A stretch of DNA of 64,000 nucleotides from Lachnoclostridium edouardi (GCF_900240245.1 NZ_OESQ01000001.1:2430571-2494570); one strand, 5' to 3'; shown: positions 43,566-53,129, counted from the first letter of the stretch. Numbers and translations are program-made. The notes: generated by a model from the sequence alone, not told the origin.

Positions 43566-44597
43566 TTACATTTTCAAAATTACCTTTAAAATCTCAGATT
43601 TCCCCTCCATTAAAAGATGAAAGGCCTTTTCTCCCTGGGATAGAGGACAGGTATATTTTGTGAAAGGAGTAAGGTCTATAAGCCCTTGCTCCATAAGCTG
43701 AAGTCCATATGCATATTCTCCGGCAGAGGAATAGCTGCCAAGCACCTGTATTTGGCGGACAATACATTCCTGAAGAGGAAAATCTGTTGTTACGGAAGCA
43801 TTGCCGATACAAATGATTTTCCCGCCGTTTTTTACATATGAAAAAGCATCCTGCATAGTTTTTCCAGTTCCAACAGCATCATAAATGATATCAGCCCCCT
43901 CTTTGTTTGTCAAATTCATTATAGTATTTAAGGGATTCAGCTTTTTGCTGTTTACTGTATATACCTGGGGAAAGGCTTTGGCAGCGTTTAAGCGGTAATC
44001 CTGCATTCCCACTATAATAATTTTCCCGGCGCCGGCTGCGGCTGCAGCCTGGAGAACCATAAGGCCAATGGTTCCGTCGCCTATAATCACAGCTGTATAG
44101 TCTTTTTCAGGCTGAGATAAACGGACAGCGTGAAGTCCCACTGCTAAAGGCTCAATTAAACAAGCCTCCTCAAAGGAAACAGAAGGGGGAATAGAATATA
44201 AGGTGCGGGCCTTTACAGTAATATATTCAGCCATGGCTCCGTCCTTTTTGTAATCTGTGCAGGACACTCCTGTGATTTTTCTGTTTTTGCAGAGATTCGT
44301 CATGCCTTTTTTGCAGAAATCACAGGAACCGCAAAATTCAGTAGAATCAAAGGTTACTGGCTCCCCGATGAAATGATCTGTAACCTGCTCCCCCAGCTGC
44401 TCAATAATTCCGGAGGCCTCATGTCCCATAATAATAGGCGGAATTCTCCGCCCGCTGCCTCCCTGACAGCCGTGAATATCGCTGCCGCATATAGAACATG
44501 CCTTTAAGCGGATTAACACCTCATCTGAAGCAGGGGAAGGCTTTTCTACATCTGTGTACTGAAACTGAGATTTTCCTGTTAATACAAGGGCTTTCAT
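43566..44597 (-). CDS. Zinc-dependent medium-chain alcohol/polyol dehydrogenase
   Basis: 343 residues. Catalytic-zinc residues are in CSICGSDIHG and GHEASG(I), the structural zinc site is CGSCDFCKKGMTNLC (four Cys), and the NAD fold has GDGTIGLMVLQAA. It belongs to the sorbitol/threonine/L-idonate dehydrogenase branch and likely oxidises a sugar alcohol or sugar acid before the dehydratase step. Its promoter lies within the IclR repeat region; it is cotranscribed with the kinase 34 bp further on. Confidence 0.85.
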   Translation of the reverse strand: MKALVLTGKSQFQYTDVEKPSPASDEVLIRLKACSICGSDIHGCQGGSGRRIPPIIMGHEASGIIEQLGEQVTDHFIGEPVTFDSTEFCGSCDFCKKGMTNLCKNRKITGVSCTDYKKDGAMAEYITVKARTLYSIPPSVSFEEACLIEPLAVGLHAVRLSQPEKDYTAVIIGDGTIGLMVLQAAAAAGAGKIIIVGMQDYRLNAAKAFPQVYTVNSKKLNPLNTIMNLTNKEGADIIYDAVGTGKTMQDAFSYVKNGGKIICIGNASVTTDFPLQECIVRQIQVLGSYSSAGEYAYGLQLMEQGLIDLTPFTKYTCPLSQGEKAFHLLMEGKSEILKVILKM

Positions 44598-44943
44598 AGC
44601 TCCTCCTTATTCATTCATTAATAGGTGTAATTAGAAAAATTCGTATTATAAGGAAAAAGGAATGTAATTAGGAATGTGAATATTAGGAATTTGTTTCTAA
44701 ATGATTGCCTCTCGAATAATTCGTATATACAAATTATATACGTATTTGCAAATTAAGAATAACACGGAGATTTTTTAAAGTCAATATAAAATGTGAAAAA
44801 ATAATAAAAAAAGAGGAAATATGGGAAAAATATATAAAAAATTAACAACGATTTGTAAAAACTCTATTGACAGCAGCTGGAAATGTTGATATAGTAAATT
44901 CGTAATTGGGAATTAAATTCGTATATAGGAATGAGGAACAAAG
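44598..44943. promoter_or_regulatory. 346-bp divergent control region with five AATTCGTAT-like half-sites
   Basis: No gene is supported. AATTCGTAT or a one-base variant occurs at 44638-44646, 44718-44726, 44738-44746 (inverted), 44897-44905 and 44916-44924, and CGAATAATTCG at 44713-44723 is a palindrome. The sites flank both divergent promoters. The IclR-family protein encoded beside them is the expected binder. On the minus strand TTGCAA-N16-TATATA within 44722-44752 could be the dehydrogenase promoter. Confidence 0.6.
44867..44895 (+). promoter_or_regulatory. Sigma-A promoter of the iclR-dgoD operon
   Basis: TTGACA (44867-44872), 17-base spacer, TATAGT (44890-44895), with two AATTCGTA half-sites immediately downstream (44897, 44916), positioned to block initiation. 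Confidence 0.7.
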
Positions 44944-45702
44944 ATGAACACAGAACATAAGCCAACATTAAGGATTATTACTATTTTGGAGCTGATTTCA
45001 GCAGAGGGCAAGGGATGTAAGCTGACGGAGATATCCAACAAGCTGGGGATTCCTATGGGAACCTTGTCCCCCATTATACATACCTTAAAAGAGAATAAAT
45101 ATTTAAGCTATGATGACCAATCTCAAATGTATACTTTGGGAATCCGTTTATTTGAAATTGGAAGCAGGTATATGCAGTGCTCTAATTCATTTGAGGATAT
45201 TACGTCCATTATGCAGGAGATTGTCAAGGGCTGCGGAGAAACAGTTCACTTTGGAATTTTAGACGGCGGAAATGTACTTTATCTTGCCAAGGTAGATTCC
45301 ACAGAGCCTATCCGTATGTATTCTGCTATAGGAAAAAGGCTGCCTGCATACGGCACCGGCATAGGAAAGGCCTTATTGGCAGGAGCTTCTATGGAGGAGC
45401 TTCACAGACTGTACCCGGAAGGACTGAAGCCTTTAACTGCTCATACGATCACAGACTTCGACGAGTTGTATCGGCAGTTGAAGGAAATTAAGGAAACTTC
45501 TCTGGCTTATGAATGTGAAGAGTCAAATGAATTGATACGCTGTGTGGCAAAGCCTATTTATAAAAATAATTCTGTGGCCGCAGCTTTCAGCGTGGCTGTG
45601 CCTACATTCCGCTATTCTGCGGAAAAGCAGGTGGTTATTGAAAGGCTGCTAAATGAGTACGCTGTTTATGCCACTCAGATTGTAGCTTATATGAACTTAT
45701 AA
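44944..45702 (+). CDS. IclR-family transcriptional regulator
   Basis: 252 residues: N-terminal winged helix (KLTEISNKLGIPMGTLSPII, about 23-42) and C-terminal IclR effector domain with GTGIGKALLA (about 139-148) and a closing ECEESNELIRCVAKPIY block. IclR proteins often control aromatic or sugar-acid catabolism and bind a pathway metabolite such as KDG. It heads the operon with dgoD and lies amid repeated half-sites, so it controls both divergent arms and itself. Confidence 0.88.
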   Translation: MNTEHKPTLRIITILELISAEGKGCKLTEISNKLGIPMGTLSPIIHTLKENKYLSYDDQSQMYTLGIRLFEIGSRYMQCSNSFEDITSIMQEIVKGCGETVHFGILDGGNVLYLAKVDSTEPIRMYSAIGKRLPAYGTGIGKALLAGASMEELHRLYPEGLKPLTAHTITDFDELYRQLKEIKETSLAYECEESNELIRCVAKPIYKNNSVAAAFSVAVPTFRYSAEKQVVIERLLNEYAVYATQIVAYMNL

Positions 45703-45751
45703 TTTAGGGAGAATATGAAATCGTCGAAGGGAAAGGTAAGAAAAGGAGACA

Positions 45752-46900
45752 ATGAAAATAACAAAAATGAATCTGTACACCGTTCCTCCCAGATGGCTTT
45801 TTCTGGAGATGGAGACAGATGAAGGAATTACAGGCTGGGGAGAGCCGGTAGTGGAAGGACGAGCCTCTGTTGTAAAAACAGCGGTGGAGGATTTTAGCAG
45901 TTATTTAATCGGGAAAGACCCCCTTCTTATTGAAGATCACTGGCAGACAATGTATCGGGGAGGCTTTTATAGAGGCGGCCCTGAGGTGATGAGCGCCATT
46001 GCCGGAATTGACCAGGCTCTTTGGGACATTAAGGGAAAATATTATAATGCCCCTGTGTATGACCTGCTGGGAGGAAGATGCAGGGATAAGATTCAGGTTT
46101 ACAGCTGGGTAGGGGGAGACAGGCCCTCAGATGTAATAGAAGGAGTAGAGGTTTTAATAAAATCCGGATGTACAGCTGTAAAGATGAACGGCACAGAAGA
46201 GATACATTATGTAGATAGTTTTGGGAAAATTGAAGAGGTAGCTGAAAGGATTGCCGCCGTGCGGGAAAAATTCGGATATCAGCTGGGAATCGGGGTAGAT
46301 TTTCACGGACGGGTACATAAAACTATGGCAAAGGTTCTGGCAAGGGAACTGGACCAGTTTAAGCTGATGTTTATTGAGGAGCCGGTGATGGCTCAAAATA
46401 ATGAAGCGTTAAGGGAAATTGTAAAGCACACCTCTGCTCCCATTGCCACAGGGGAGAGAATGTTTTCCAGATGGGACTACAAAAATCTGCTGATGGACGG
46501 ATATGTAGATATTATTCAGCCAGATGTATCCCACGCAGGGGGAATCAGCGAGGTGAAAAAAATATCGGCAATGGCCGAGGCCTTTGACGTAGGTGTGGCG
46601 CCTCACTGTCCTTTAGGGCCTATTGCCTTGGCGGCCTGTGTTCAGGTGGACGCGTGTACTCCAAACGTATTTATTCAGGAGCAAAGTTTGGGAATCCATT
46701 ACAATAAAGACGGAGATTTATTAGATTATATTGAAAATAAGGATTTGTTCCAATTTGAAAACGGCTTTATTAAAATTCCTGAAGGACCGGGACTGGGAGT
46801 AAAGGTAAATAAGGAGAAAGTGCTGGAGGCGGCAAAAATAGGGCATAATTGGAAAAATCCTTTATGGAGGAACTATGACGGCACAGTTGCCGAATGGTAA
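45752..46900 (+). CDS. dgoD: D-galactonate dehydratase
   Basis: 382 residues, very similar end to end, in my recollection, to E. coli DgoD. Enolase-superfamily metal ligands Asp183, Glu209 and Glu235 and catalytic His185 and His285 all fall at the E. coli numbering (VDFHGRV, FIEEPV, TGERMF, APHCPLGP), and the end PLWRNYDGTVAEW matches. It removes water from D-galactonate to give 2-keto-3-deoxygalactonate. It precedes the TRAP transporter, two dehydrogenases and the aldolase in one operon. Confidence 0.93.
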   Translation: MKITKMNLYTVPPRWLFLEMETDEGITGWGEPVVEGRASVVKTAVEDFSSYLIGKDPLLIEDHWQTMYRGGFYRGGPEVMSAIAGIDQALWDIKGKYYNAPVYDLLGGRCRDKIQVYSWVGGDRPSDVIEGVEVLIKSGCTAVKMNGTEEIHYVDSFGKIEEVAERIAAVREKFGYQLGIGVDFHGRVHKTMAKVLARELDQFKLMFIEEPVMAQNNEALREIVKHTSAPIATGERMFSRWDYKNLLMDGYVDIIQPDVSHAGGISEVKKISAMAEAFDVGVAPHCPLGPIALAACVQVDACTPNVFIQEQSLGIHYNKDGDLLDYIENKDLFQFENGFIKIPEGPGLGVKVNKEKVLEAAKIGHNWKNPLWRNYDGTVAEW

Positions 46901-46914
46901 GGTGGAGGAAAACG

Positions 46915-47916
46915 ATGAAAAAATTGGTTTGTATAATGATGGCGGGGCTGCTTTTAATTTCACAGGCAGGCTGCAGTTCCTTTGACAAGGCGAAAAAGCC
47001 GGATGAAAACGGGGTTCTTACATTTAAAGTAGCACATGACTCAGCAGATACAGTTCCGGTATCTATTGGACTTTTCAAATTTGCAGAGCTGGTGGAGGAA
47101 AGGTCGGACGGAAAGATTAAAATAGAGGTATACAACAACGGCCAGCTGGGAAGCGCCAGTGATTATGTAGTAAATACACAGCTGGGAACCCTGGATATGG
47201 GAGTGGTGAACCAGTCTGTATTATCCAGCTTTGTCACTGATTTAGCGGCAGTTGATATTCCTTATATTATTGAAGGATATGAACATGCAGATAGAGTATT
47301 TGAGGGAGAAACAGGAGAATATTACAGTCAGGAAATTACAGATCTTATGGGGACACAGGTATTAGATATCTGGGAGGTAGGTTTCAGAAACCTGACAAAC
47401 AGTAAGCATCCTGTAAACCAGGTAGAAGATATAAAGGGCCTGAGAATCAGAACTATGGACAACAAGGTTCATCAGGAGTTCTGGAAATCCATGGGCGCAG
47501 ACCCTGTGCCTATGTCCTGGAACGAAGCATATACAGCTATGCAGCAGAAGGCCATTGACGGGCAGGAAAATCCGCTCAGCGTTATTTTAGGAAACAATGT
47601 GGCAGAAGTAAATAAAGAGCTGGCTATGACCGAGCATGTTTACAGCTCTATCTTTTTCCTGATGAGCAAGGACGCCTGGAATGCTCTCACAGAAGATCAG
47701 CAAAAGATAATAAAAGAATGCGCAAAAGAAGCAGGGCAGTATGAAAGAGAGGAGCAGAGACGTCAGGCGGACGAGGCTATGGCGGAGCTGGAGAAGCAGG
47801 GAATGAAAATTACAAAGCCAGATAAGCAGCAGTTTATTGACTCCAGCGCCCAATTCCGCAAGGAGTATGGCAAGGTTTATCAGAACATTGTAGATATGAT
47901 TGAAGCTGCAAGATAA
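46915..47916 (+). CDS. dctP: TRAP transporter substrate-binding lipoprotein (DctP)
   Basis: 333 residues from the ATG at 46915 (GGTGGAGG upstream). The lipobox SQAGC puts the anchor at Cys20. DctP features include FKVAHDSADTVPVS at the start and the ligand arginine region GFRNLTNSKHPV, then KGLRIRTMDNKV, whose arginine pairs with a substrate carboxylate. With DctQ and DctM it forms a sodium-driven importer for an organic or sugar acid, here probably the hexonate used by dgoD. Confidence 0.92.
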   Translation: MKKLVCIMMAGLLLISQAGCSSFDKAKKPDENGVLTFKVAHDSADTVPVSIGLFKFAELVEERSDGKIKIEVYNNGQLGSASDYVVNTQLGTLDMGVVNQSVLSSFVTDLAAVDIPYIIEGYEHADRVFEGETGEYYSQEITDLMGTQVLDIWEVGFRNLTNSKHPVNQVEDIKGLRIRTMDNKVHQEFWKSMGADPVPMSWNEAYTAMQQKAIDGQENPLSVILGNNVAEVNKELAMTEHVYSSIFFLMSKDAWNALTEDQQKIIKECAKEAGQYEREEQRRQADEAMAELEKQGMKITKPDKQQFIDSSAQFRKEYGKVYQNIVDMIEAAR

Positions 47917-47935
47917 AATGAAAAGGAGCTGTGTT

Positions 47936-48448
47936 ATGTATAAGAAAGTTGAAAGGGCTTTTTCAAAAGTCCAGAATCTGCTGTTAGGGCTGATCGGCAT
48001 TGCTTTAACTATTATGATGAGCGTAATCATGCTGCAGACTCTTACACGTTATGTGATTTTTTACAGCCTTCCCTGGTCTGAGGAGCTGTCCAGATATTTA
48101 TTTGTATTTGTGATTATGATTGGCCTGACAGTGGCAATCAAAGACGACATGTTAATCAGCATTGACTTAATTGACCGTTTCCTTCCGGAGAAGGCAGACA
48201 AATATTTAGATACAGTGAGGAAAATACTGGCGCTGCTTGTAAGTATTATTATTGTCATCTGCTGCTCCAGAATGTTTACTATTGGAAAAATACAAAAAAG
48301 CCCGGCTATGGGAATTCCTATGATCACTATGTACGGCACTATTTTTGTCAGCTATATTTTGGCCGCAATTTCCCTTGTATTTAAAATCATTGACAATATC
48401 AGGGAAGCTATGGGGATAGAAAATAAAGGGGAGGAAAAGCAGATATGA
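47936..48448 (+). CDS. dctQ: TRAP transporter small membrane subunit (DctQ)
   Basis: 170 residues from the ATG at 47936 (AAAAGGAG upstream). Four membrane helices, with the DctQ block LPWSEELSRYLFVFVIMIG (about 45-63) that contains the conserved WxEE-like motif. It bridges the binding protein and DctM. Its stop overlaps the DctM start (ATGA). Confidence 0.92.
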   Translation: MYKKVERAFSKVQNLLLGLIGIALTIMMSVIMLQTLTRYVIFYSLPWSEELSRYLFVFVIMIGLTVAIKDDMLISIDLIDRFLPEKADKYLDTVRKILALLVSIIIVICCSRMFTIGKIQKSPAMGIPMITMYGTIFVSYILAAISLVFKIIDNIREAMGIENKGEEKQI

Positions 48449-49725
48449 ATGCAGCAGTAGCGTTGATTGTAGTTTTAATTGTGGCATTGCTTTTAGGTAT
48501 GCCTATTATATGGTCCCTGGCCTTGGCCAGCGTAGTTTCCATTGCATTAAATCCAGATTTACAGTATGTGATTATTGCCCAAAGGTTATTTGCAGGCTCT
48601 GACTCCTTTGCTCTTTTGGCAGTACCGGCCTTTATGCTGGCAGGAGACATAATGAGCAAAGGCGGTTTGTCTAAGCGGTTAGTAGGATTTGCAAACGCGT
48701 TTTTCGGATGGATTTCAGGAGGACTTTCTATTGTAGCTTTAATGTCCTGTACATTTTTTGCCGCAATTTCCGGCTCCTCTGTAGCCACAACAGCAGCCAT
48801 AGGCGGCATTTTACATCCGGAGATGGTAAAAAAAGGATACCCGTCTGATTACTCTGCAGCTGTTCAGGCTGTGGGAGGAACCCTGGGAATTGTAATTCCT
48901 CCAAGTATTGTATTTGTAATTTATGGAAACGTTACAGGAGTGTCTATTTCCGGTCTTCTGATGTCTGGAATTATTCCGGGAGTATTGGCAGGTATTCTGC
49001 TGTGCGTATACGCCTGGTATGCGGCTAAAAAGAACAACTGGCCAAAGGAAGAAAGATTCAGCGCTTCAGTAGCGGCCACTGCTACAAAGGATGCTATCTG
49101 GGCTTTGCTTATGCCTATTATTATTTTAGGAGGGATTTACGCAGGAATATTTACTCCAACAGAGTCAGCTGTAGTAGCTGTATTTTACGGCCTTCTGGTG
49201 TGCCTTTTAGTGTACAGGGAAATGAGCGCAAAAACCTTGTGGGAAATTTTAAAAGGTACGGCCGTGTCCACAGCCAATATTATGATGTTGGTTGTAACTG
49301 CCCAGGTATTTGGATACTTAATTACATATTACAATATTCCGTCAGCTGTGGCTGCCTGGTTTATGAGTTTTTGTACATCTAAATTTTTGTTTTTAGTACT
49401 GACTATTATACTTTTGACAATCGCAGGAATGTTTATGGACAACGGCTCCATTATCCTGATTTTAGGCCCGATTCTGGCTCCTCTTGCAGTGATGTACGGA
49501 GTAGATCCAATTCACTACGGGCTGCTGGTAGTATTTGTTTTAGCTATGGGACAGGTGACGCCGCCCTTTGGAACGTGTATGTTTGTGGCCTGCGGAATCA
49601 GCGGCCGCCCTGTCAGCGGAGTAGCAAAAGCTCTCATGCCGTTTATCGGAGTGGAGCTGGCATGTGCCTTTTTAGTTGCCTTTGTGCCGTTTTTGTCTCT
49701 CTTCTTGCCAAACCTGCTGAAATAG
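48445..49725 (+). CDS. dctM: TRAP transporter large membrane subunit (DctM)
   Basis: 426 residues with about twelve hydrophobic segments. DctM blocks: PAFMLAGDIMSKGGL, the FFAAISGSSVATTAAIGG loop (about 111-128), GGTLGIVIPPSIVFVIYG and VTPPFGTCMFVACG. It is the sodium-coupled carrier of the TRAP system. Confidence 0.94.
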   Translation: MNAAVALIVVLIVALLLGMPIIWSLALASVVSIALNPDLQYVIIAQRLFAGSDSFALLAVPAFMLAGDIMSKGGLSKRLVGFANAFFGWISGGLSIVALMSCTFFAAISGSSVATTAAIGGILHPEMVKKGYPSDYSAAVQAVGGTLGIVIPPSIVFVIYGNVTGVSISGLLMSGIIPGVLAGILLCVYAWYAAKKNNWPKEERFSASVAATATKDAIWALLMPIIILGGIYAGIFTPTESAVVAVFYGLLVCLLVYREMSAKTLWEILKGTAVSTANIMMLVVTAQVFGYLITYYNIPSAVAAWFMSFCTSKFLFLVLTIILLTIAGMFMDNGSIILILGPILAPLAVMYGVDPIHYGLLVVFVLAMGQVTPPFGTCMFVACGISGRPVSGVAKALMPFIGVELACAFLVAFVPFLSLFLPNLLK

Positions 49726-49799
49726 TATGCTCTCAATAGTATATTCTCACAGGACTTTGTGTATTGACAGGGCTTATAGTAAAGAATCAGGAGGAAAAA

Positions 49800-50561
49800 A
49801 TGAAGGACTTATTTAATATTTCAGGAAAAAAAGCCATTGTAACAGGGGGAACCAGAGGACTGGGCATGGGAATGGCCGAGGCTCTTTTAGAGGCCGGCTG
49901 CCATGTAGTAATTATAGGGTCTTCTGACCTGGCATTTTCTAAGGCAGAGGAATACTGTAAAAAAGGTTATCAGTGTTATGGAGTAAAAGCAGACCTGCGC
50001 TCCAGGGAGGAAAATTATAAAGCCTTTAAAGAAAGCTTACAGCTTTTAGAAGGCCAGCTGGATATTATGGTGACGGCGGCAGGGATTCAAAGGCGCCACA
50101 GTGCAGAAGAATTTCCTATGGAGGAATGGGACGAGGTGCTGAGCATCAACTTAAATTCCGTGTGGATTATGAATCAGGAAGCCGGCAAGGTTATGCTGGA
50201 AAAAGGCTATGGAAAAATTATTAACGTGGCTTCCATGGCATCCTTCTTTGGCTGCCAGACAGTGCCTGCTTACGCCGCCGCAAAGGGCGGAGTGGCTCAG
50301 CTTACAAAAGAGCTTACAAATGACTGGTGCGGCAGGGGAATTAATGTAAACGCCATTGCCCCGGGCTACATGGCCACGGATTTAAATACGGCTCTGCTTG
50401 CAAACAAGGAAAGAAGCGGGCAGATTTTATCCAGAATCCCCGCCGGCAGATGGGGAACTCCGGAGGATATGAAGGGGATTACTGTTTTCCTGGCCTCCCA
50501 TGCCAGCGACTATATGTCGGGAGCTATTATTCCTGTAGATGGAGGATATTTAGTAAAATGA
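49800..50561 (+). CDS. SDR-family dehydrogenase, KduD / gluconate 5-dehydrogenase-like
   Basis: 253 residues from the ATG at 49800 (CAGGAGG upstream). Cofactor motif TGGTRGLG (about 17-24), NAG-like segment TAAGIQRR and catalytic Ser-Tyr-Lys (NVASMASFFG, VPAYAAAKGG). Close to 2-deoxy-D-gluconate 3-dehydrogenase/KduD and gluconate 5-dehydrogenase. It probably interconverts keto and hydroxy forms of a hexonate. A TTGACA at 49764-49769 upstream could be part of an internal promoter. Overlaps the next gene (ATGA). Confidence 0.82.
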   Translation: MKDLFNISGKKAIVTGGTRGLGMGMAEALLEAGCHVVIIGSSDLAFSKAEEYCKKGYQCYGVKADLRSREENYKAFKESLQLLEGQLDIMVTAAGIQRRHSAEEFPMEEWDEVLSINLNSVWIMNQEAGKVMLEKGYGKIINVASMASFFGCQTVPAYAAAKGGVAQLTKELTNDWCGRGINVNAIAPGYMATDLNTALLANKERSGQILSRIPAGRWGTPEDMKGITVFLASHASDYMSGAIIPVDGGYLVK

Positions 50562-51574
50562 AAGCATTAGTGTGGATAGAAAAAGAAAAGGTGGTTTTAG
50601 AAGAAAGGAAGATTCCTGATTATCAGGGAAAGGTATTAATAAAAGTAGCTTATGCAGGAATCTGCGGTTCTGATGTAGGCGTATATTTGGGAACTCATCC
50701 AAGGGCAAAGGCCCCTCTGATTATGGGACATGAGTTTTCAGGAACAGTGGAAGCTGTTGGAGAGGGAGTGGAAACTGATCTTACGCCAGGTGATAAGGTA
50801 GTGGTAAATCCTTTATATTACTGTGGCAAATGCCGGGCCTGCTTAAACGGACATACTCATGTATGCCGCAGTCTCCGCCTGTATGGAACAGATACAGACG
50901 GAGGGATGGCAGAATACGCCGCAATACCAGAAAGCTGCCTGATTAAAATGCCGGGAGATATGGATCTGAAAACTGCCGCAGTCATAGAGCCGGCGGCAGT
51001 GGTGGTCCATGGCCTTCGTATGCTTCAGAATCGTTTTTACTCTGCAGTATGTGTAACAGGCCTTGGCCCTATGGGACTTTTAACTGCTTTAATGTTAAAG
51101 GACTGGGGAGCCGGCAGAATTTTTACAGTGGAAGCCAATGAACAGAGGGCGGAGTATGGCAGAAAGCTGGGATTAGAGGTCTTAAATCCAAAGGATACAG
51201 ACGTAGCCTCCTATATTTTGCAGGAAACGGAAGGAGAAGGAGTGGACGTGTTAATAGAGGCCAGCGGAAGCGGCGCCGTGGCTAAGTCTATGACAGATTA
51301 TGTGGGAGTGCGGGGAGAAATTCTTTTATTAAGTGTATTTAAGCACCCGGCAGAAATGGATTTAAGAGCAGTAAACTTTAAGGAGCAGACTATAGTGGGC
51401 ACCAGAGTGTACACAAAGCTGGACTTTAAAGACGCAGCCTCATATGTAAGGACTCATAAGGAATTAATAAATTCTATAGTATCCCACACATTTCCTTTGG
51501 AAAAGGGACAGGAGGTTTTTCAGGAAATAATCAGCGGCAAAACAAATATGATGAAGGTGCTGTTTGAAATCTGA
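50558..51574 (+). CDS. Zinc-dependent dehydrogenase, L-idonate/sorbitol type
   Basis: 338 residues; the ATG at 50558 overlaps the SDR stop, and a longer in-frame reading would be wholly inside the SDR gene. Catalytic zinc motif AGICGSDVGVYLGTH and GHEFSG, structural zinc CGKCRACLNGHTHVC, cofactor fold GLGPMGLLTALM. A second dehydrogenase of this family lies in the divergent arm (43566-44597); the two may act on different epimers. The pair SDR plus idonate-type dehydrogenase resembles the E. coli idn logic of epimerising hexonates through a 5-keto intermediate. Confidence 0.83.
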   Translation: MKALVWIEKEKVVLEERKIPDYQGKVLIKVAYAGICGSDVGVYLGTHPRAKAPLIMGHEFSGTVEAVGEGVETDLTPGDKVVVNPLYYCGKCRACLNGHTHVCRSLRLYGTDTDGGMAEYAAIPESCLIKMPGDMDLKTAAVIEPAAVVVHGLRMLQNRFYSAVCVTGLGPMGLLTALMLKDWGAGRIFTVEANEQRAEYGRKLGLEVLNPKDTDVASYILQETEGEGVDVLIEASGSGAVAKSMTDYVGVRGEILLLSVFKHPAEMDLRAVNFKEQTIVGTRVYTKLDFKDAASYVRTHKELINSIVSHTFPLEKGQEVFQEIISGKTNMMKVLFEI

Positions 51575-51591
51575 TGAAAGAAGGGAGAATT

Positions 51592-52242
51592 ATGGAAAAT
51601 AAAGTAGTAGAGTGGATATTAAAGTATCAGCTGGTGGCTATTTCCAGAGGCGTAAAGCCGGAGCTGATGGTAAAAACAGCTAAGGCCCTGTATGACGGAG
51701 GAGTGAGAAGTCTGGAAATTACTTTTAATCAGGCCTCTGACACTTGCATCCAGGACACAGAAACCTCTATTAAACAGGTAAAACAGGCCCTGGGAGATAA
51801 AATGTGTATTGGCGCAGGCACTGTTATGACAATAGAGCAGGCCGAAGCAGCTTATCAGGCCGGGGCAGATTTTGCCCTGGCCCCGGATACTAATATAGAT
51901 GTGATTAAGAAAATTGTTAAATTAGGCATGGCGGCTGTGCCGGGAGCCTTAACTCCAACAGAAATCGCCGCAGCTTACCAGGCCGGAGCTTCTATTGTTA
52001 AGCTGTTTCCGGCAGGAAATATGGGGCTTAACTATGTAAAAGCGATTAGAGGCCCAATTAACCACGTGCCTCTTATGGCAGTGGGGGGAGTAAATGTGGA
52101 GAATATCAGGGAATTTCTGGACAACGGCTTTACCAGTGTGGGAATCGGCTCTAATATTGTGAAAAACTCCCTGATTGAAGCCGGAAAATTTGACGAAATC
52201 ACAGCTTTGGCTAAGGCTTATACAGAGCAGCTGGAAAAATAA
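51592..52242 (+). CDS. KDPG/KDPGal aldolase (Eda/DgoA type)
   Basis: 216 residues from the ATG at 51592 (AAGGGAG upstream; an earlier ATG at 51574 overlaps the previous stop). Class I aldolase: Schiff-base Lys137 (IVKLFPAG), Glu42 (LEITF) and the phosphate-loop GAGTVMT and GGVNVENI. It splits 2-keto-3-deoxy-6-phospho-hexonate to pyruvate and glyceraldehyde-3-phosphate, the last step after dgoD and the kinase. It converges on and overlaps the lysR gene by 25 bases. Confidence 0.9.
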   Translation: MENKVVEWILKYQLVAISRGVKPELMVKTAKALYDGGVRSLEITFNQASDTCIQDTETSIKQVKQALGDKMCIGAGTVMTIEQAEAAYQAGADFALAPDTNIDVIKKIVKLGMAAVPGALTPTEIAAAYQAGASIVKLFPAGNMGLNYVKAIRGPINHVPLMAVGGVNVENIREFLDNGFTSVGIGSNIVKNSLIEAGKFDEITALAKAYTEQLEK

Positions 52243-53129
52243 TCGCGGATATAGTGATACAGCTTTGTTTCCCAGGAATTTAAGGTCCAGTTTTTCCGCC
52301 GTATTAAAACATTCATACGGTATTGTTTAGGCTCCAGAGAATAATATACAATTTTGTCTCTGGCAGAGGCGCAGGATTCAGCCAGAAAGGTTACGCCGAT
52401 TCCCATGGCCACCATACTCCGTGTGGTGGTTATGCTGTTGGTTTCACACATAGCCTTAGGATACAAACCGGACAAATGAAAAACATTGTCTGAAACATAG
52501 CGGAGGGAGGAGGCTTTTTTGGACAGCAGCCAGTTGTCGTCGCCAAAATAAGCGTTCAGGTCCTGAAGAGACACAGTAGGCCCTGGATTGATTTTACAGT
52601 AAGGGTGATCTACCGGCACTGCTAAAAAAATCTCCTCGTTTCTCAAAATATCTACCTGCTCATGGGAAAAGGCGGAAGTAGTATTTAAGGCCGCAATGCC
52701 GAAGTCTACATTTTCTTCTGCAATTAAGCTGACAAGAGTGGGAATATTAGTTTCTGTTATTTCAATAGTAATTTTAGGATAATCAGCCTTAAATCTGGGG
52801 ATAATTTCTGTCAGCATTTCTAAGCTGAACTGGGAGGTGACGCCGATGGTAATATGACCTCTCAGGTCCAATTCACCAATATCCTGATATAATTCTTTTT
52901 GAATGGCAATAACCTTTTGGGCCGCATTTACATATAAAATGCCGGCGGGAGTGAGAACCAGCTCGCCTTTGGCCCGGAGGAATAAAGGCGTTCCCAATTC
53001 CTGCTCCAATTTACTCACATACTGGCTGAGGGAGGACTGGGATACGTATAATTCCTCTGCTGCCTTTGTCATATTTTTCTTTTTGGCGATTGTAATAATA
53101 TAATTTAAATATTTAACGTCCAAAATCAT
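52218..53129 (-). CDS. LysR-family transcriptional regulator
   Basis: 303 residues with the N-terminal LysR helix-turn-helix (NMTKAAEELYVSQSSLSQYV, about 19-38) and an effector domain starting ITIGVTSQF. It is divergent from gudD across 176 bp and probably controls it. It is clearly paralogous to the LysR protein at 54733-55626: the first 100 residues match nearly position for position. Confidence 0.88.
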   Translation of the reverse strand: MILDVKYLNYIITIAKKKNMTKAAEELYVSQSSLSQYVSKLEQELGTPLFLRAKGELVLTPAGILYVNAAQKVIAIQKELYQDIGELDLRGHITIGVTSQFSLEMLTEIIPRFKADYPKITIEITETNIPTLVSLIAEENVDFGIAALNTTSAFSHEQVDILRNEEIFLAVPVDHPYCKINPGPTVSLQDLNAYFGDDNWLLSKKASSLRYVSDNVFHLSGLYPKAMCETNSITTTRSMVAMGIGVTFLAESCASARDKIVYYSLEPKQYRMNVLIRRKNWTLNSWETKLYHYIRDYFSSCSV

